Shown here: in pieces, positions 35,845-45,151 of the stretch | Layout: the number at the start of each line of letters is the position of its first letter | Numbering within the stretch: the first letter of the stretch is position 1 | Notes under the pieces: generated by a model | What the model was told of the DNA's origin: nothing | The model's input: the letters and a program-made list of their open reading frames with translations, nothing else | The model's database searches: none | Assembly (NCBI RefSeq): GCF_050268245.1 | Contig: NZ_JBNNGK010000005.1 | Location: 62,001 to 126,000, forward strand | Source of the DNA: JBNNGK01 sp050268245 | GTDB lineage: Bacteria > Pseudomonadota > Gammaproteobacteria > Enterobacterales > Enterobacteriaceae | Length of the DNA: 64,000 nucleotides | Direction of reading: 5' to 3' | Translations under genes and position numbers: made by a program

Positions 35845-37884
35845 TTAATGTGAGCCTGCTGGTTCAATTAAGCGCTTATCTTCCGGCGGCGATATGGCTT
35901 GCTGTAATTGTTGCAGCGAGCAGTAAAGCCGCCAAATCAACCCGGCCAGCTCGCGTGCCGCTGGTTCAGGATGCTGAGCCAGCGCTTGGCTGATGCGCTG
36001 CAGCTCTTTCAAGGTGGTATCCAATGAACGTTGCTGAACCCCCTGTTCCGTCATGATGCCACGTAAACAGCGGATACAAACGTGACGTACTGCAGAGAGC
36101 GGATCGGAGCGGGTTTGCCAGTCGCGTAATTGCCAAACGATATGGCTACAATTAAGCAACACGACCCCCCAACGCAGCAGCCAAGTGCGGGATTCCTGAT
36201 CCTGGCTTTGATTAAGTTGGCTGATGCGGTGATAAATTAGCGATTCAAATTGACTTTGGTTTTGCTGTGGTTGCTCTTTGAGTTGATCGATAAAATCATG
36301 CCGTAGGGCGCGAATAATACGCCGACTTTTGCGTTTATCGGAGCTTGGCCGCAGCGTTTGGAAAGCCAGCCCGGCCAGTAGCACCCCCGCCAATTTGCCG
36401 AGATTATCATTGAGGAATGATTGGTAATCGTAACTGGGGGGATTGGTAATGGTGAGAAATGACCCCATAAACACGATCAGTTGCCCCCATAGCGCTGCGT
36501 AGGGTGGGTTTTGCAGTTTCATCATTTGCATGGTGATTAATACCGGCAGCAAGAAAGTGCAAAAAACCCAGAAATCGTCGATTTGAATCATCAGGCCGAA
36601 TTTCACCACAAAGCAGGCGATGGATAGCACAACAATCGCTTTTAATAAGGTAGTGATGCTTTTAATCGGTGATGGCGTGGAGGAATAGAGGACGCAGCTG
36701 ATGGCGGTTAGCGTTAGTGCGGCGCTACCGGCTTCCCACTGCGTGTTGATCCAATATGCGCAGCCAATGACAATACACAAAAAGGTGCGCAGTCCGTTAT
36801 AGGCTGCTTCATAGCTGTCGGTGTGGCGCGCCAATGCGGTAACGCGCGGCACCGGGATGGCAACCATCGGTGAACTGTTTTCCAGCCGTTGCAGCCAGCG
36901 GCTGGCATCAAGATAAAGCCAACAGAAGTGCCGCAGTCGCAGCCAGAATGCGCGGTGACGATAATCCGCCGCGTCTGAGGGCGCAATTAACTGCAAAATC
37001 TTTGCCAGACGATATTTATTGGTGTGCGGGTCACCCAGTTCGGTCAGGATTTGTTCCAATGCCGGAGCCAGATTGGCTGGGCGCTCGGGCCAGTTAAGCA
37101 ACATGCGTCGCAGGCTGGAGATCACGCTGGTGATACGTAACTGCTGGTGCAGCATGTAGTTAAGCAGGTTATTTTGTTGACGAAGCCGGTAATGGCTCCA
37201 AAATGCCTGAATACGCAGCAGGTTCATCGTCAGGATCTGGCCGATCACCCCTTCATGTGAGGTGCGCATCTGCCGTGTGATTTCAGGTTGCCATAGCATA
37301 GCGGCGTGCTCTAACAGCCGCAAATGCATGCGGCGCAGCGAAGTCAGCAGCGCGTCGCCGTCTGAGGTGCTGGGTAAGATCATCATCATAAACCCGCCGC
37401 ATAGAATGCCGGTGATGACCTCACACACGCGAGCCTGCGCGATATCAAAAATATGTTGGGGATCGGTGACGTTGACGGTACTAAAAGCGATGATGGCGGC
37501 GGTGTAGCCCGACAGGGCAAAAGAATAAGAGACATTATTTTGAAAATGGTTGGCGATGTACGTGCATAACCCCATCCAACCGGCAATAAACAGCGTGAAT
37601 AGCCACGGATCGTTCAAACAGTGACCGGCAATCGCTACTGAGGCCGCTGCACCAACCAGGCTGCCAATAATACGGCCGATGCTTTTGCTGATCACGCCGC
37701 CCACGGTTGGGAAACTGACCACGGCGGCTGATGTCAGTGCCCAGTAAGGTTCGTCGAGATTAAGCGCAAAGGCAACCCACAGCGCCAGACACATCGCGAC
37801 AGAATTACGCACCGCATATCGCCACTGGCCGCGGGTGGCTTTCCCCCAAGGCAGGCGCTTCCATTCAAGAAATTGCAGATTCAC
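35845..37884 (-). CDS. ydhK: FUSC-family efflux membrane protein YdhK
   Basis: A 679-residue inner membrane protein of the FUSC/AaeB type with two groups of membrane spans, one from about residue 25 to 170 and the other from about 360 to 510. Charged soluble segments follow each group. It works with an HlyD-type partner (YdhJ) as an efflux pump for aromatic or other small compounds; the substrate is not known. Last gene of ydhI-ydhJ-ydhK, only 3 nt after ydhJ. Confidence 0.9.
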   Translation of the reverse strand: MNLQFLEWKRLPWGKATRGQWRYAVRNSVAMCLALWVAFALNLDEPYWALTSAAVVSFPTVGGVISKSIGRIIGSLVGAAASVAIAGHCLNDPWLFTLFIAGWMGLCTYIANHFQNNVSYSFALSGYTAAIIAFSTVNVTDPQHIFDIAQARVCEVITGILCGGFMMMILPSTSDGDALLTSLRRMHLRLLEHAAMLWQPEITRQMRTSHEGVIGQILTMNLLRIQAFWSHYRLRQQNNLLNYMLHQQLRITSVISSLRRMLLNWPERPANLAPALEQILTELGDPHTNKYRLAKILQLIAPSDAADYRHRAFWLRLRHFCWLYLDASRWLQRLENSSPMVAIPVPRVTALARHTDSYEAAYNGLRTFLCIVIGCAYWINTQWEAGSAALTLTAISCVLYSSTPSPIKSITTLLKAIVVLSIACFVVKFGLMIQIDDFWVFCTFLLPVLITMQMMKLQNPPYAALWGQLIVFMGSFLTITNPPSYDYQSFLNDNLGKLAGVLLAGLAFQTLRPSSDKRKSRRIIRALRHDFIDQLKEQPQQNQSQFESLIYHRISQLNQSQDQESRTWLLRWGVVLLNCSHIVWQLRDWQTRSDPLSAVRHVCIRCLRGIMTEQGVQQRSLDTTLKELQRISQALAQHPEPAARELAGLIWRLYCSLQQLQQAISPPEDKRLIEPAGSH

Positions 37885-37887
37885 TGA

Positions 37888-38751
37888 TTAGCCATTCTGA
37901 TGAATTGAAATGGTACAAGTGGTGCCAGCAACCAAAGGTAAATCACTGGGTACGTTCAGCAATTTTATCCGTACCGGTACCCGTTGTGCTAAACGTACCC
38001 AAGGAACATTGGGTTTAACATCCATTAATAAATCATCACGGCTTTCTACGCTTTGATCATAAATCGCACGCCCAATGCTTTCGACTTGGCCCTGTAATGG
38101 GGTATTGCCGTTATATAAAACAATGCTGGCTTTGTTACCTTGCTTAATATGTTTTAGCTTAGTTTCCTCAAAATAACCGAGCACATAAAAGGAGTGCGCA
38201 TCGACCAACGCCACCAAGGGTGTCCCCGCGGTGGCGTAGTTACCGGTTCGCGCTTGCAAATTAGTGATATAGCCGTCGGTGGGGGCATATAATTGCGTTT
38301 TGCTTAAATTCCATTTGGCCTGTTCGACATTTGCCTGCGCGACTTTATAGGCCGCCTCCATCGCTTTTGCAGCTAAATTGGATACATCCATATCCTCAGC
38401 GGAAATAACGTTACGCGGTAAATGGCGCCGACGCGCCGCTTCGTGTTCTGCCTTCGCCATATCCGATAGCGCTTTTGCCAGCGCAGCTTCAGCATTGTCT
38501 AACGCTATCTGAAACGGTGCTGGATCGATACTGAAAATCAGACTTCCCGCAGAGATGTATTGATTGTCATGAACGGTTATTTTATTTAATCTTCCAGAAA
38601 CTTCTGGTGTGATATTGACCAGTTCAGCACGCACTTTACCGTCGCGCGTCCAAGGTGATTGCATATAATAATTCCATAGCCACCATCCGGCGCAAACGGC
38701 GAGCGCACAAACGATAACCGTTGAAAAATATTTTAAGGTTTTATACTTCAT
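37888..38751 (-). CDS. ydhJ: HlyD-family periplasmic adaptor YdhJ
   Basis: A 287-residue membrane-fusion protein like AaeA. It has one N-terminal span (about 8-28), a biotinyl-lipoyl-like segment (RAELVNITPEVSGRLNKI) and an alpha-hairpin in the middle. It links the YdhK inner membrane protein to the outer membrane. Close spacing to ydhI and ydhK indicates one operon. Confidence 0.9.
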   Translation of the reverse strand: MKYKTLKYFSTVIVCALAVCAGWWLWNYYMQSPWTRDGKVRAELVNITPEVSGRLNKITVHDNQYISAGSLIFSIDPAPFQIALDNAEAALAKALSDMAKAEHEAARRRHLPRNVISAEDMDVSNLAAKAMEAAYKVAQANVEQAKWNLSKTQLYAPTDGYITNLQARTGNYATAGTPLVALVDAHSFYVLGYFEETKLKHIKQGNKASIVLYNGNTPLQGQVESIGRAIYDQSVESRDDLLMDVKPNVPWVRLAQRVPVRIKLLNVPSDLPLVAGTTCTISIHQNG

Positions 38752-38754
38752 AGG

Positions 38755-38991
38755 TTACCAACTTGCTAAAAGCCATAAAGCACCGCTGACGGCAATGACG
38801 AAAATGGATAAATCCATCAGCATAGGGTGCCAAATCTCGCCTGAATAAATCCAGTCACGTAACAGGCGATGTATCAACAGCCAAAAAAACAGGCCGAGCA
38901 AGAAAGCCTTAAATATCGGCGGAAAATAGAGCGATGCACCTAACACTAAATCAGCCAACGGCGATGCGGTGTGCGACCATGAGGTATTCAC
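38755..38991 (-). CDS. ydhI: DUF1656 small membrane protein YdhI
   Basis: A 78-residue protein with two membrane spans (about 28-42 and 58-76), of the DUF1656/AaeX type that accompanies FUSC efflux pumps. First gene of ydhIJK; divergent from slyA, which probably regulates it. Confidence 0.88.
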   Translation of the reverse strand: MNTSWSHTASPLADLVLGASLYFPPIFKAFLLGLFFWLLIHRLLRDWIYSGEIWHPMLMDLSIFVIAVSGALWLLASW

Positions 38992-39144
38992 ATCAACAAT
39001 CTCTAAAGGTAAATATGTTGGATATTTGCATAGTAAATTAACAATAACTGATAAATTTGCTGGCGAATTCTACAATATACATTATATACATTTGTGTTTT
39101 TAATGTGATTTACCCACAATAGTCTACGCTTCTGGGAGGTAATG

Positions 39145-39156
39145 TTAGCATGCTAA
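39145..39156 (+). promoter_or_regulatory. SlyA operator upstream of slyA
   Basis: TTAGCATGCTAA agrees with the SlyA consensus TTAGCAAGCTAA at 11 of 12 positions. It lies 17 nt before the slyA start and is a perfect palindrome. Upstream, at 39071-39092, is a TATA-rich stretch (TACAATATACATTATATACA) that could hold divergent promoters for slyA and ydhIJK. Confidence 0.75.
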
Positions 39157-39172
39157 TTATAAGGGGGGTTAA

Positions 39173-39607
39173 GTGGAATCGACATTAGGTTCGGATTTAG
39201 CACGATTGGTTCGTGTTTGGCGGGCGCTCATCGACCATCGGCTCAAACCGTTGGAGCTCACACAAACGCATTGGGTTACGTTACACAACATTAATCGCTT
39301 GCCACCTGAGCAGTCACAGATTCAGTTGGCGAAGGCAATTGGTATCGAGCAACCTTCACTGGTTCGTACACTGGATCAACTGGAAGAGAAGGGGCTGATT
39401 ACTCGCCAAACCTGTGCTAACGATCGGCGGGCAAAGCGCATTAAACTGACCGAAGAGGCCGAGCCGATTATTCGTGAAGTGGACAGTGTGATTACCTCAA
39501 CCCGCGGTGAGATCTTGAGCGGTGTGTCGCCTGATGAAGTTCAGTTGTTGGTTAGCCTGATAGATAAGCTTGAACAAAACATTATCGAATTACAAAACAA
39601 ACAATAA
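39173..39607 (+). CDS. slyA: MarR-family regulator SlyA
   Basis: SlyA is a dimeric winged-helix protein that counters H-NS silencing and controls envelope and efflux genes. It has 144 residues and starts with GTG after GGGGGG. The DNA-binding part is QLAKAIGIEQPSLVRTLDQLEEKGLI with the wing CANDRRAKRIKLT. It is divergent from ydhIJK, as in E. coli. Confidence 0.95.
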   Translation: MESTLGSDLARLVRVWRALIDHRLKPLELTQTHWVTLHNINRLPPEQSQIQLAKAIGIEQPSLVRTLDQLEEKGLITRQTCANDRRAKRIKLTEEAEPIIREVDSVITSTRGEILSGVSPDEVQLLVSLIDKLEQNIIELQNKQ

Positions 39608-39654
39608 TTTTTTCGTTTTTCTGGGTCACTGCTTTTACTACAGCATCAGATACA

Positions 39655-39685
39655 AAACCGGAGGCTATGCCTCCGGTTTTTTCAT
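39655..39685. terminator. Bidirectional terminator between slyA and slyB
   Basis: ACCGGAGGC-tat-GCCTCCGGT is a perfect 9-bp stem with A and T runs on either side, fit to end slyA on + and slyB on -. Confidence 0.9.
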
Positions 39686-39703
39686 TATAATGTTTGGCCG
39701 ATT

Positions 39704-40171
39704 TTACAGCGGAGAGACGGTAATTGTTCCACCTGAGCGTGCCATGCGTACACGTTGGCCTGGGGTAAACTTAGTCGGGCCTGCTTTCTGCACCACAATG
39801 ATGTTGTCGCCTTTTTTGTCAGGGCGGATTTCCAGCTCGACGCCAGCAGTATTACCTGCAGCGTTACCAATTTGATCGCCTGCTACGCCACCGGCTACAG
39901 CGCCCGCCGCGGTTGCCAAGCTGCGCCCCGTGCCACCGCCGATGGTGTTACCAAGGAAACCACCGATCACCGCGCCACCAATGGTACCGAGCATATTGGA
40001 GCCACCTTCGCCGGCTATTTTAACCGGACGTACGGAAACCAAGGTGCCGTAGCTTGCTTGTTGTACCTGTTTTGCTTGGGAGGCGGAATAAACATCACCA
40101 GACATGGAGTCATTAGCGCAACCAGCCAGAGAAAGTCCAGCGATAGCAACAACAATAAGACGTTTGATCAT
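39704..40171 (-). CDS. slyB: Outer membrane lipoprotein SlyB
   Basis: A 155-residue lipoprotein with lipobox LAGC (Cys17) and a glycine-zipper domain (GTIGGAVIGGFLGNTIGGGTG...AGGVAGDQIG) that can insert into membranes. SlyB is known as a PhoP-controlled, stress-related outer membrane protein. The ATG at 40171 with AGGAG is used; a longer upstream frame to 40198 would spoil the signal peptide. Confidence 0.93.
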   Translation of the reverse strand: MIKRLIVVAIAGLSLAGCANDSMSGDVYSASQAKQVQQASYGTLVSVRPVKIAGEGGSNMLGTIGGAVIGGFLGNTIGGGTGRSLATAAGAVAGGVAGDQIGNAAGNTAGVELEIRPDKKGDNIIVVQKAGPTKFTPGQRVRMARSGGTITVSPL

Positions 40172-40538
40172 ATAAAACTCCTGATTTTTGTATTCCATAA
40201 CCTGGCCGTCATTCCAGGCGTGATTCAGTGAACATTAGACAGAGTATGGCTCAAAGACCGCTATATCACCATTCTGTGTCACTTTAGCCAGCATACTGTT
40301 ACGCCGTTCAACCAATAGTAAACGGTGGTTTAAGTTTATGACAGTGTTCGATAATAATACGCTAAATGTTGAGGGTTGGTTTAGCCATTCAGCAACTTGG
40401 TCATTATCGACCCAAAATCAACACGCCGCTCACAACCGTAGGAACAAACCATCATAATTCATGGCGTTAATAGCCTAATTCTGGTTTATTTATCAGGATA
40501 GAACTTTAATCTGCCCTGATGGGCCAAAGGATCACGTT

Positions 40539-41660
40539 ATGAAGTCAGGCCGCTATATAGGTGTGATGTCCGGCACCAGTCTGGACGGGATCGATGTGGT
40601 GTTAGCCGCTATCGACGGACGTATGGTGGCGCAACAGGCCAGCTACAGCCATCCGATGCCTATCCAATTGAAAAAAGATATTCTCGGTATGTGTCAGGGG
40701 CAAGCAACCACGCTGTCTGCTATTGGCCGCTTGGATGTGCAGCTTGGCACGCTGTTTGGTGAAGCGGTGATGGGGTTACTGAGGCAAACGGGCGTACCGG
40801 CAAGTGAGATTACCGCCATTGGTTGCCATGGTCAGACCGTTTGGCACGAACCGGATGGCGATGCGCGTTTCTCTATGCAGCTTGGGGACAATAACCGTAT
40901 TGCCGCATTGACCAGCATTACCACCGTTGGGGATTTTAGACGCCGGGATATGGCCTACGGCGGGCAGGGTGCGCCGCTGGTTCCCGCGTTCCATCAGGCC
41001 TTGTTGGCGCATCCGACGGAGCGGCGCATGGTACTGAACATCGGCGGCATCGCTAATCTTTCTCTGCTGTTGCCGGGCGTTCCGGTACGCGGCTTTGATA
41101 CCGGGCCGGGGAATATGTTGATGGATGCGTGGGTGTGGCGCCATCGTCAACAACCGTACGATAAAGACGGTGCCTGGGCGATGACGGGGCGGGTGTGCCT
41201 GCCCCTGCTGCAAAAGATGCTTGCCGATCCCTATTTTTCCTTGCCTGCGCCCAAAAGCACGGGCCGTGAATATTTCAATATCAGTTGGCTTGAGCAGCAG
41301 TTAGCGTTAACGCCAGCAATCAGCGCGGTGGATATCATGACCACGCTAGTAGAATTGACGGCGGTGACCATTTGCGAACAAGTTTTGCTGGCCGGCGGTT
41401 GCGAACGTTTGCTGGTCTGCGGCGGTGGTGCGCGTAATCCTGTTTTGATGGCGCGTATGTCAGCGCTATTACCGGGGATTGAAGTCAGCTCAACCGATGA
41501 TTTCGGTATTAACGGTGACGATATGGAAGCGTTGGCGTTTGCCTGGTTGGCATGTCGAACGTTGTCTGGTCAGCCGGGTAATTTGCCTTCGGTAACGGGC
41601 GCCAGCCGTGAAACGTTGCTGGGTGGGATTTTTCCGGTTTTCCCATCGTCAGCAGGTTAG
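40539..41660 (+). CDS. anmK: Anhydro-N-acetylmuramic acid kinase AnmK
   Basis: AnmK opens and phosphorylates 1,6-anhydro-MurNAc to MurNAc-6-phosphate in cell-wall recycling. It has 373 residues. The family start GVMSGTSLDGID, the GHGQTVWH-like block (CHGQTVWHEPDG) and the FDTGPGNMLMDAW segment are present. Divergent from slyB; mliC follows 45 nt downstream. Confidence 0.95.
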   Translation: MKSGRYIGVMSGTSLDGIDVVLAAIDGRMVAQQASYSHPMPIQLKKDILGMCQGQATTLSAIGRLDVQLGTLFGEAVMGLLRQTGVPASEITAIGCHGQTVWHEPDGDARFSMQLGDNNRIAALTSITTVGDFRRRDMAYGGQGAPLVPAFHQALLAHPTERRMVLNIGGIANLSLLLPGVPVRGFDTGPGNMLMDAWVWRHRQQPYDKDGAWAMTGRVCLPLLQKMLADPYFSLPAPKSTGREYFNISWLEQQLALTPAISAVDIMTTLVELTAVTICEQVLLAGGCERLLVCGGGARNPVLMARMSALLPGIEVSSTDDFGINGDDMEALAFAWLACRTLSGQPGNLPSVTGASRETLLGGIFPVFPSSAG

Positions 41661-41705
41661 CTCTGTTAGGATAGGCGAGAGTGATGGACGAGAAGGAACC
41701 TTACA

Positions 41706-42008
41706 ATGAATAAATTAATGATTGCTGGCATGGTGTTGGCGCTTGGTGGATGCAGTTACGTCCTGCCACAAAAAAGCCAGGTGTTGCATTATCAATGTGG
41801 TACGACACCGTTGACCGTGTCGGTGAACGGTGCCGATAGCACGGTCAGTTTCTTGATGGACGGCCAGCAGCTCACGTTGAAGCAGCAAATTGCCGCTTCA
41901 GGTGCCAAATATGCGGATGATAAATATACCTTTTGGTCAAAGGGGCAAAATGCTTTCGTAGAACGAAATGGTAAAGTCATGATGAATGATTGTACGTTGG
42001 TGAACTGA
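41706..42008 (+). CDS. mliC: C-type lysozyme inhibitor lipoprotein MliC
   Basis: A 100-residue lipoprotein (lipobox LGGC, Cys16) of the MliC/PliC family that protects peptidoglycan from host lysozyme. The conserved block YTFWSKGQNAFVERNGK and the paired cysteines (YQCGTT, NDCTLVN) match the family. Same place as ydhA in E. coli, downstream of anmK. Confidence 0.93.
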   Translation: MNKLMIAGMVLALGGCSYVLPQKSQVLHYQCGTTPLTVSVNGADSTVSFLMDGQQLTLKQQIAASGAKYADDKYTFWSKGQNAFVERNGKVMMNDCTLVN

Positions 42009-42097
42009 AACGCAGCCAGCCGCGCCGCAAAGATTGAGATTCTGGCGCGGCAAGCGCAGAATGAACCTTCGTATTTTTCGCTAGGTTGATAAACCTG

Positions 42098-42751
42098 ATG
42101 TCTGAGAATAATGAATTTGATGTTGCGGACCTGCGCCGCGAATATACGCGAGGTGGCCTGCGTCGTCAGGATCTGACGGCAAACCCGCTGACCTTGTTTG
42201 AACGCTGGTTGAAACAGGCTTGTGAAGCGCGCCTGGCCGATCCCACTGCGATGTGCGTGGCGACGGTAGATGAGAACGGCCAACCGTATCAGCGTATTGT
42301 ATTGCTCAAGCATTATGACGATGAAGGGCTGATATTTTATACCAACCTTGGCAGCCGTAAGGCGCAGCACTTGGCCCACAACGCCAAAATCAGTTTGCAT
42401 TTCCCGTGGCATATGCTGGATCGGCAAGTCAGTTTTCTCGGGCACGCCGAACGCTTATCGACGCGAGAAGTGATGAAGTATTTCAGTAGCCGCCCTAAAG
42501 ATAGCCAAATTGGGGCTTGGGTCTCGCAACAGTCTTCGCGCATTTCCGCCCGTGGGGTACTGGAAAGCAAATTCCTCGAACTGAAACAGAAATTCCAATC
42601 GGGTGACGTCCCTCTGCCCAGTTTTTGGGGGGGATTCCGCGTTAAATTCGATTCGGTTGAGTTTTGGCAAGGTGGTGAACACCGGTTACATGACCGTTTT
42701 CTCTATCAGCGCGACGGGATTGACTGGAAAATAGACCGACTGGCACCCTGA
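42098..42751 (+). CDS. pdxH: Pyridoxamine 5'-phosphate oxidase PdxH
   Basis: PdxH oxidises pyridoxine or pyridoxamine phosphate to pyridoxal phosphate with FMN. It has 217 residues from ATG 42098; an in-frame TTG at 42086 is less likely. Motifs include REYTRGGLRRQDL, QRIVLLKHYD (FMN), SSRISARGVLESKFLELKQKF and the C-terminal EFWQGGEHRLHDRF. It stands close to pdxY, the other B6 gene here. Confidence 0.96.
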   Translation: MSENNEFDVADLRREYTRGGLRRQDLTANPLTLFERWLKQACEARLADPTAMCVATVDENGQPYQRIVLLKHYDDEGLIFYTNLGSRKAQHLAHNAKISLHFPWHMLDRQVSFLGHAERLSTREVMKYFSSRPKDSQIGAWVSQQSSRISARGVLESKFLELKQKFQSGDVPLPSFWGGFRVKFDSVEFWQGGEHRLHDRFLYQRDGIDWKIDRLAP

Positions 42752-42769
42752 CAGACGGAAAATCCCTAT

Positions 42770-42800
42770 AAGCGCTGGTACAGTTGCCGCTGGCGCTTTA
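42770..42800 (+). terminator. Possible terminator after pdxH
   Basis: AAGCGC (42770-42775) pairs with GCGCTT (42793-42798), with further short pairing inside, and TTATT follows. Confidence 0.45.
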
Positions 42801-42892
42801 TTCTATGCCCCTTATTCCCAATTTATTATTTCGCCACTGGGCGAAAGGCCGTGTACCGGCAAAGGTGCATTCGTTTATACATGGAGAACTTG

Positions 42893-44167
42893 ATGGCTAG
42901 CATCAACCTGATTCAGCAACTGCAAGAGCGGGGCCTGGTGGCCCAAGTAACGGACGAGGAAGCGTTAGCAGAGCGACTGGCGCAAGGGCCAATTGCACTG
43001 TATTGCGGCTTCGATCCGACCGCTGACAGTTTGCATTTGGGCCATCTGGTGCCTCTGCTGTGCCTGAAGCGTTTTCAACTGGCAGGCCACAAGCCGGTGG
43101 CGTTGGTGGGCGGGGCGACCGGTCTGATTGGCGATCCGAGCTTCAAAGCTGCGGAGCGCAAACTTAACACAGCGGAAACCGTTAATGAATGGGTTGAGAA
43201 AATTCGCAAACAGGTTTCGCCATTCCTTGATTTCGACTGTGGCAGTAACAGCGCCATCGCCGCCAACAACTATGATTGGTTCGGCGGTATGAACGTACTG
43301 ACTTTCTTACGTGATATCGGTAAACATTTCTCTGTTAATCAAATGATCAACAAAGAAGCCGTGAAACAGCGCTTGAACCGTGATGATGTCGGTATTTCGT
43401 TTACCGAGTTCGCTTATAACCTGTTACAAGGTTACGACTTTGCCGAGTTGCATCAGCGCCATCAAGTGGTGTTGCAAATTGGGGGGTCCGATCAGTGGGG
43501 TAACATTACTTCGGGTATCGATCTGACCCGCCGCATGCATCAGCAGCAGGTGTTTGGCCTGACGGTGCCGTTGATTACCAAAGCTGATGGGACTAAGTTC
43601 GGCAAGACTGAAGGCGGCGCAGTATGGCTGGCACCTGAAAAAACCAGCCCGTATAAATTCTACCAATTCTGGATCAATACCGCCGATGCGGATGTATACC
43701 GCTTCCTGAAGTTCTTCACCTTTATGAGTTTGGAGGACATCAATGCCCTGGAAGAAGAAGATCGCAACAGTGGCAAAGCACCTCGAGCCCAATATGTATT
43801 GGCTGAAGAGGTGACGCGCATGGTGCATGGAGAGGAAGGGCTGGCGGCGGCACAGCGTATCACCCAGAGTTTGTTCTCAGGTGCACTGCACGAGATGACG
43901 GAGGCTGACTTTGCCCAATTGGCACAAGACGGTATGCCGACTATCAAATTGGATAATGATGCCGATCTACAACAGGCGTTAGTCAGCGCAGAATTGGTTC
44001 CGTCACGCGGCCAGGCACGCACCATGATCGGTTCTAATGCGGTCTCTATCAACGGTGAGAAGCAATCTAATCCGGAATACACCTTTACCGACGACGATCG
44101 CTTATTCGGCCGTTATACGCTGCTGCGTCGTGGTAAAAAACATTATTGCCTGGTTGATTGGCAATAA
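42893..44167 (+). CDS. tyrS: Tyrosyl-tRNA synthetase TyrS
   Basis: TyrS charges tRNA-Tyr. It has 424 residues from ATG 42893 (SD GGAGAAC), as in E. coli. The class I signatures are HLGH (in ADSLHLGHLVPL) and KFGKT (KMSKS-like). The S4 RNA-binding domain occupies the C-terminal end (PSRGQARTMIGSNAVSINGEK). Codons upstream to 42851 are in frame but not supported. Confidence 0.97.
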   Translation: MASINLIQQLQERGLVAQVTDEEALAERLAQGPIALYCGFDPTADSLHLGHLVPLLCLKRFQLAGHKPVALVGGATGLIGDPSFKAAERKLNTAETVNEWVEKIRKQVSPFLDFDCGSNSAIAANNYDWFGGMNVLTFLRDIGKHFSVNQMINKEAVKQRLNRDDVGISFTEFAYNLLQGYDFAELHQRHQVVLQIGGSDQWGNITSGIDLTRRMHQQQVFGLTVPLITKADGTKFGKTEGGAVWLAPEKTSPYKFYQFWINTADADVYRFLKFFTFMSLEDINALEEEDRNSGKAPRAQYVLAEEVTRMVHGEEGLAAAQRITQSLFSGALHEMTEADFAQLAQDGMPTIKLDNDADLQQALVSAELVPSRGQARTMIGSNAVSINGEKQSNPEYTFTDDDRLFGRYTLLRRGKKHYCLVDWQ

Positions 44168-44181
44168 GAAGAATTAATACC

Positions 44182-44207
44182 AAGGGGCTATCAAGGCCCC
44201 TTTATTA
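44182..44207 (+). terminator. Hairpin and T run between tyrS and pdxY
   Basis: AAGGGGC-tatcaag-GCCCCTT followed by TATTATT lies directly after tyrS. It may be a partial terminator, since pdxY follows within about 50 nt and is often co-transcribed. Confidence 0.7.
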
Positions 44208-44252
44208 TTCATCAAGGTGGGGAGATTCCACCTGTGGACTCAATTCAGAATA

Positions 44253-45113
44253 ATGAAAAATATCCTATCTATTCAATCGCATGTGGTATTTGGCCACGCG
44301 GGTAATAGCGCTGCAGAATTTCCGATGCGTCGTATGGGGGTCAACGTTTGGCCGCTGAACACCGTGCAGTTTTCAAATCATACCCAGTATGGCCAGTGGA
44401 CGGGGTGCGTAATGCCCGCCAGCCATCTGAGTGAAATTGCACAAGGCATCGCGGCTATCGATCAACTGAAACATTGTGATGCCGTGTTAAGCGGCTATAT
44501 CGGTTCACCGGAGCAGGGCTGTCATATTCTGGATATTGTTCGTCAGGTAAAACAGGCGAATCCCAAAGCCTGGTATTTTTGTGACCCGGTGATGGGGCAC
44601 CCAGAAAAGGGCTGTATCGTTGCGCCGGGCGTGGCAGAGTTTTTGTGTCAACAGGCGTTGCCGTGCAGCGACATGATCGCGCCAAACATTTTGGAGTTAG
44701 AACAGCTTACTCAGCGGGAAATTGGCAGCGTAGCGCAGGCCGTTGCCGCCGCGCGCGAATTGACGGCCAAAGGGCCGAAAGTGGTGTTGGTAAAACACCT
44801 CAGCCGTGCGGGGTATCACCCGGATTGCTTCGAAATGTTGTTGGTTACCGCAGAAGAGGCTTGGCATATCAGCCGTCCGCTGGTGGACTTTGGTGTGCGT
44901 CAGCCGGTAGGCGTAGGCGATCTGACCAGTGGTTTATTATTGGTTAACCTGCTGAAAGGTGAGGCATTAGATAAAGCCCTGGAGCACGTGACTGCCGCAG
45001 TATACGACGTCATGCTGGTAACGCAGGAAATGGGCGAGTATGAACTGCAGGTGGTTGCGGCACAGGATCGTATTGTACAACCTCAGTGTCACTTTGCTGC
45101 CGTGAAACTGTAA
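44253..45113 (+). CDS. pdxY: Pyridoxal kinase PdxY
   Basis: A ribokinase-family kinase that phosphorylates pyridoxal in B6 salvage. It has 286 residues from ATG 44253, the family length. Start MKNILSIQSHVVFGHAGNSA and the anion-hole motif GVGDLTSGLL near the C-terminus are present. The ribosome-binding site is weak, in line with coupling to tyrS. Confidence 0.94.
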   Translation: MKNILSIQSHVVFGHAGNSAAEFPMRRMGVNVWPLNTVQFSNHTQYGQWTGCVMPASHLSEIAQGIAAIDQLKHCDAVLSGYIGSPEQGCHILDIVRQVKQANPKAWYFCDPVMGHPEKGCIVAPGVAEFLCQQALPCSDMIAPNILELEQLTQREIGSVAQAVAAARELTAKGPKVVLVKHLSRAGYHPDCFEMLLVTAEEAWHISRPLVDFGVRQPVGVGDLTSGLLLVNLLKGEALDKALEHVTAAVYDVMLVTQEMGEYELQVVAAQDRIVQPQCHFAAVKL

Positions 45114-45118
45114 TCGAA

Positions 45119-45142
45119 CTACCCCCGCATGTTTGCGGGGGC
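45119..45142. terminator. Hairpin between pdxY and gstA
   Basis: CCCCCGCA-tgtt-TGCGGGGG is a perfect 8-bp GC-rich stem in the convergent gap. Neither side has a strong T tract. Confidence 0.55.
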
Positions 45143-45151
45143 AAACGGCGG

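Noticed and set aside
40367..40383. PhoP-box-like direct repeat TGTTGA-N5-GGTTTA upstream of slyB and anmK.
   Set aside because: One half-site is imperfect, it points toward anmK rather than slyB, and it is far from slyB; not strong enough to list as a site.
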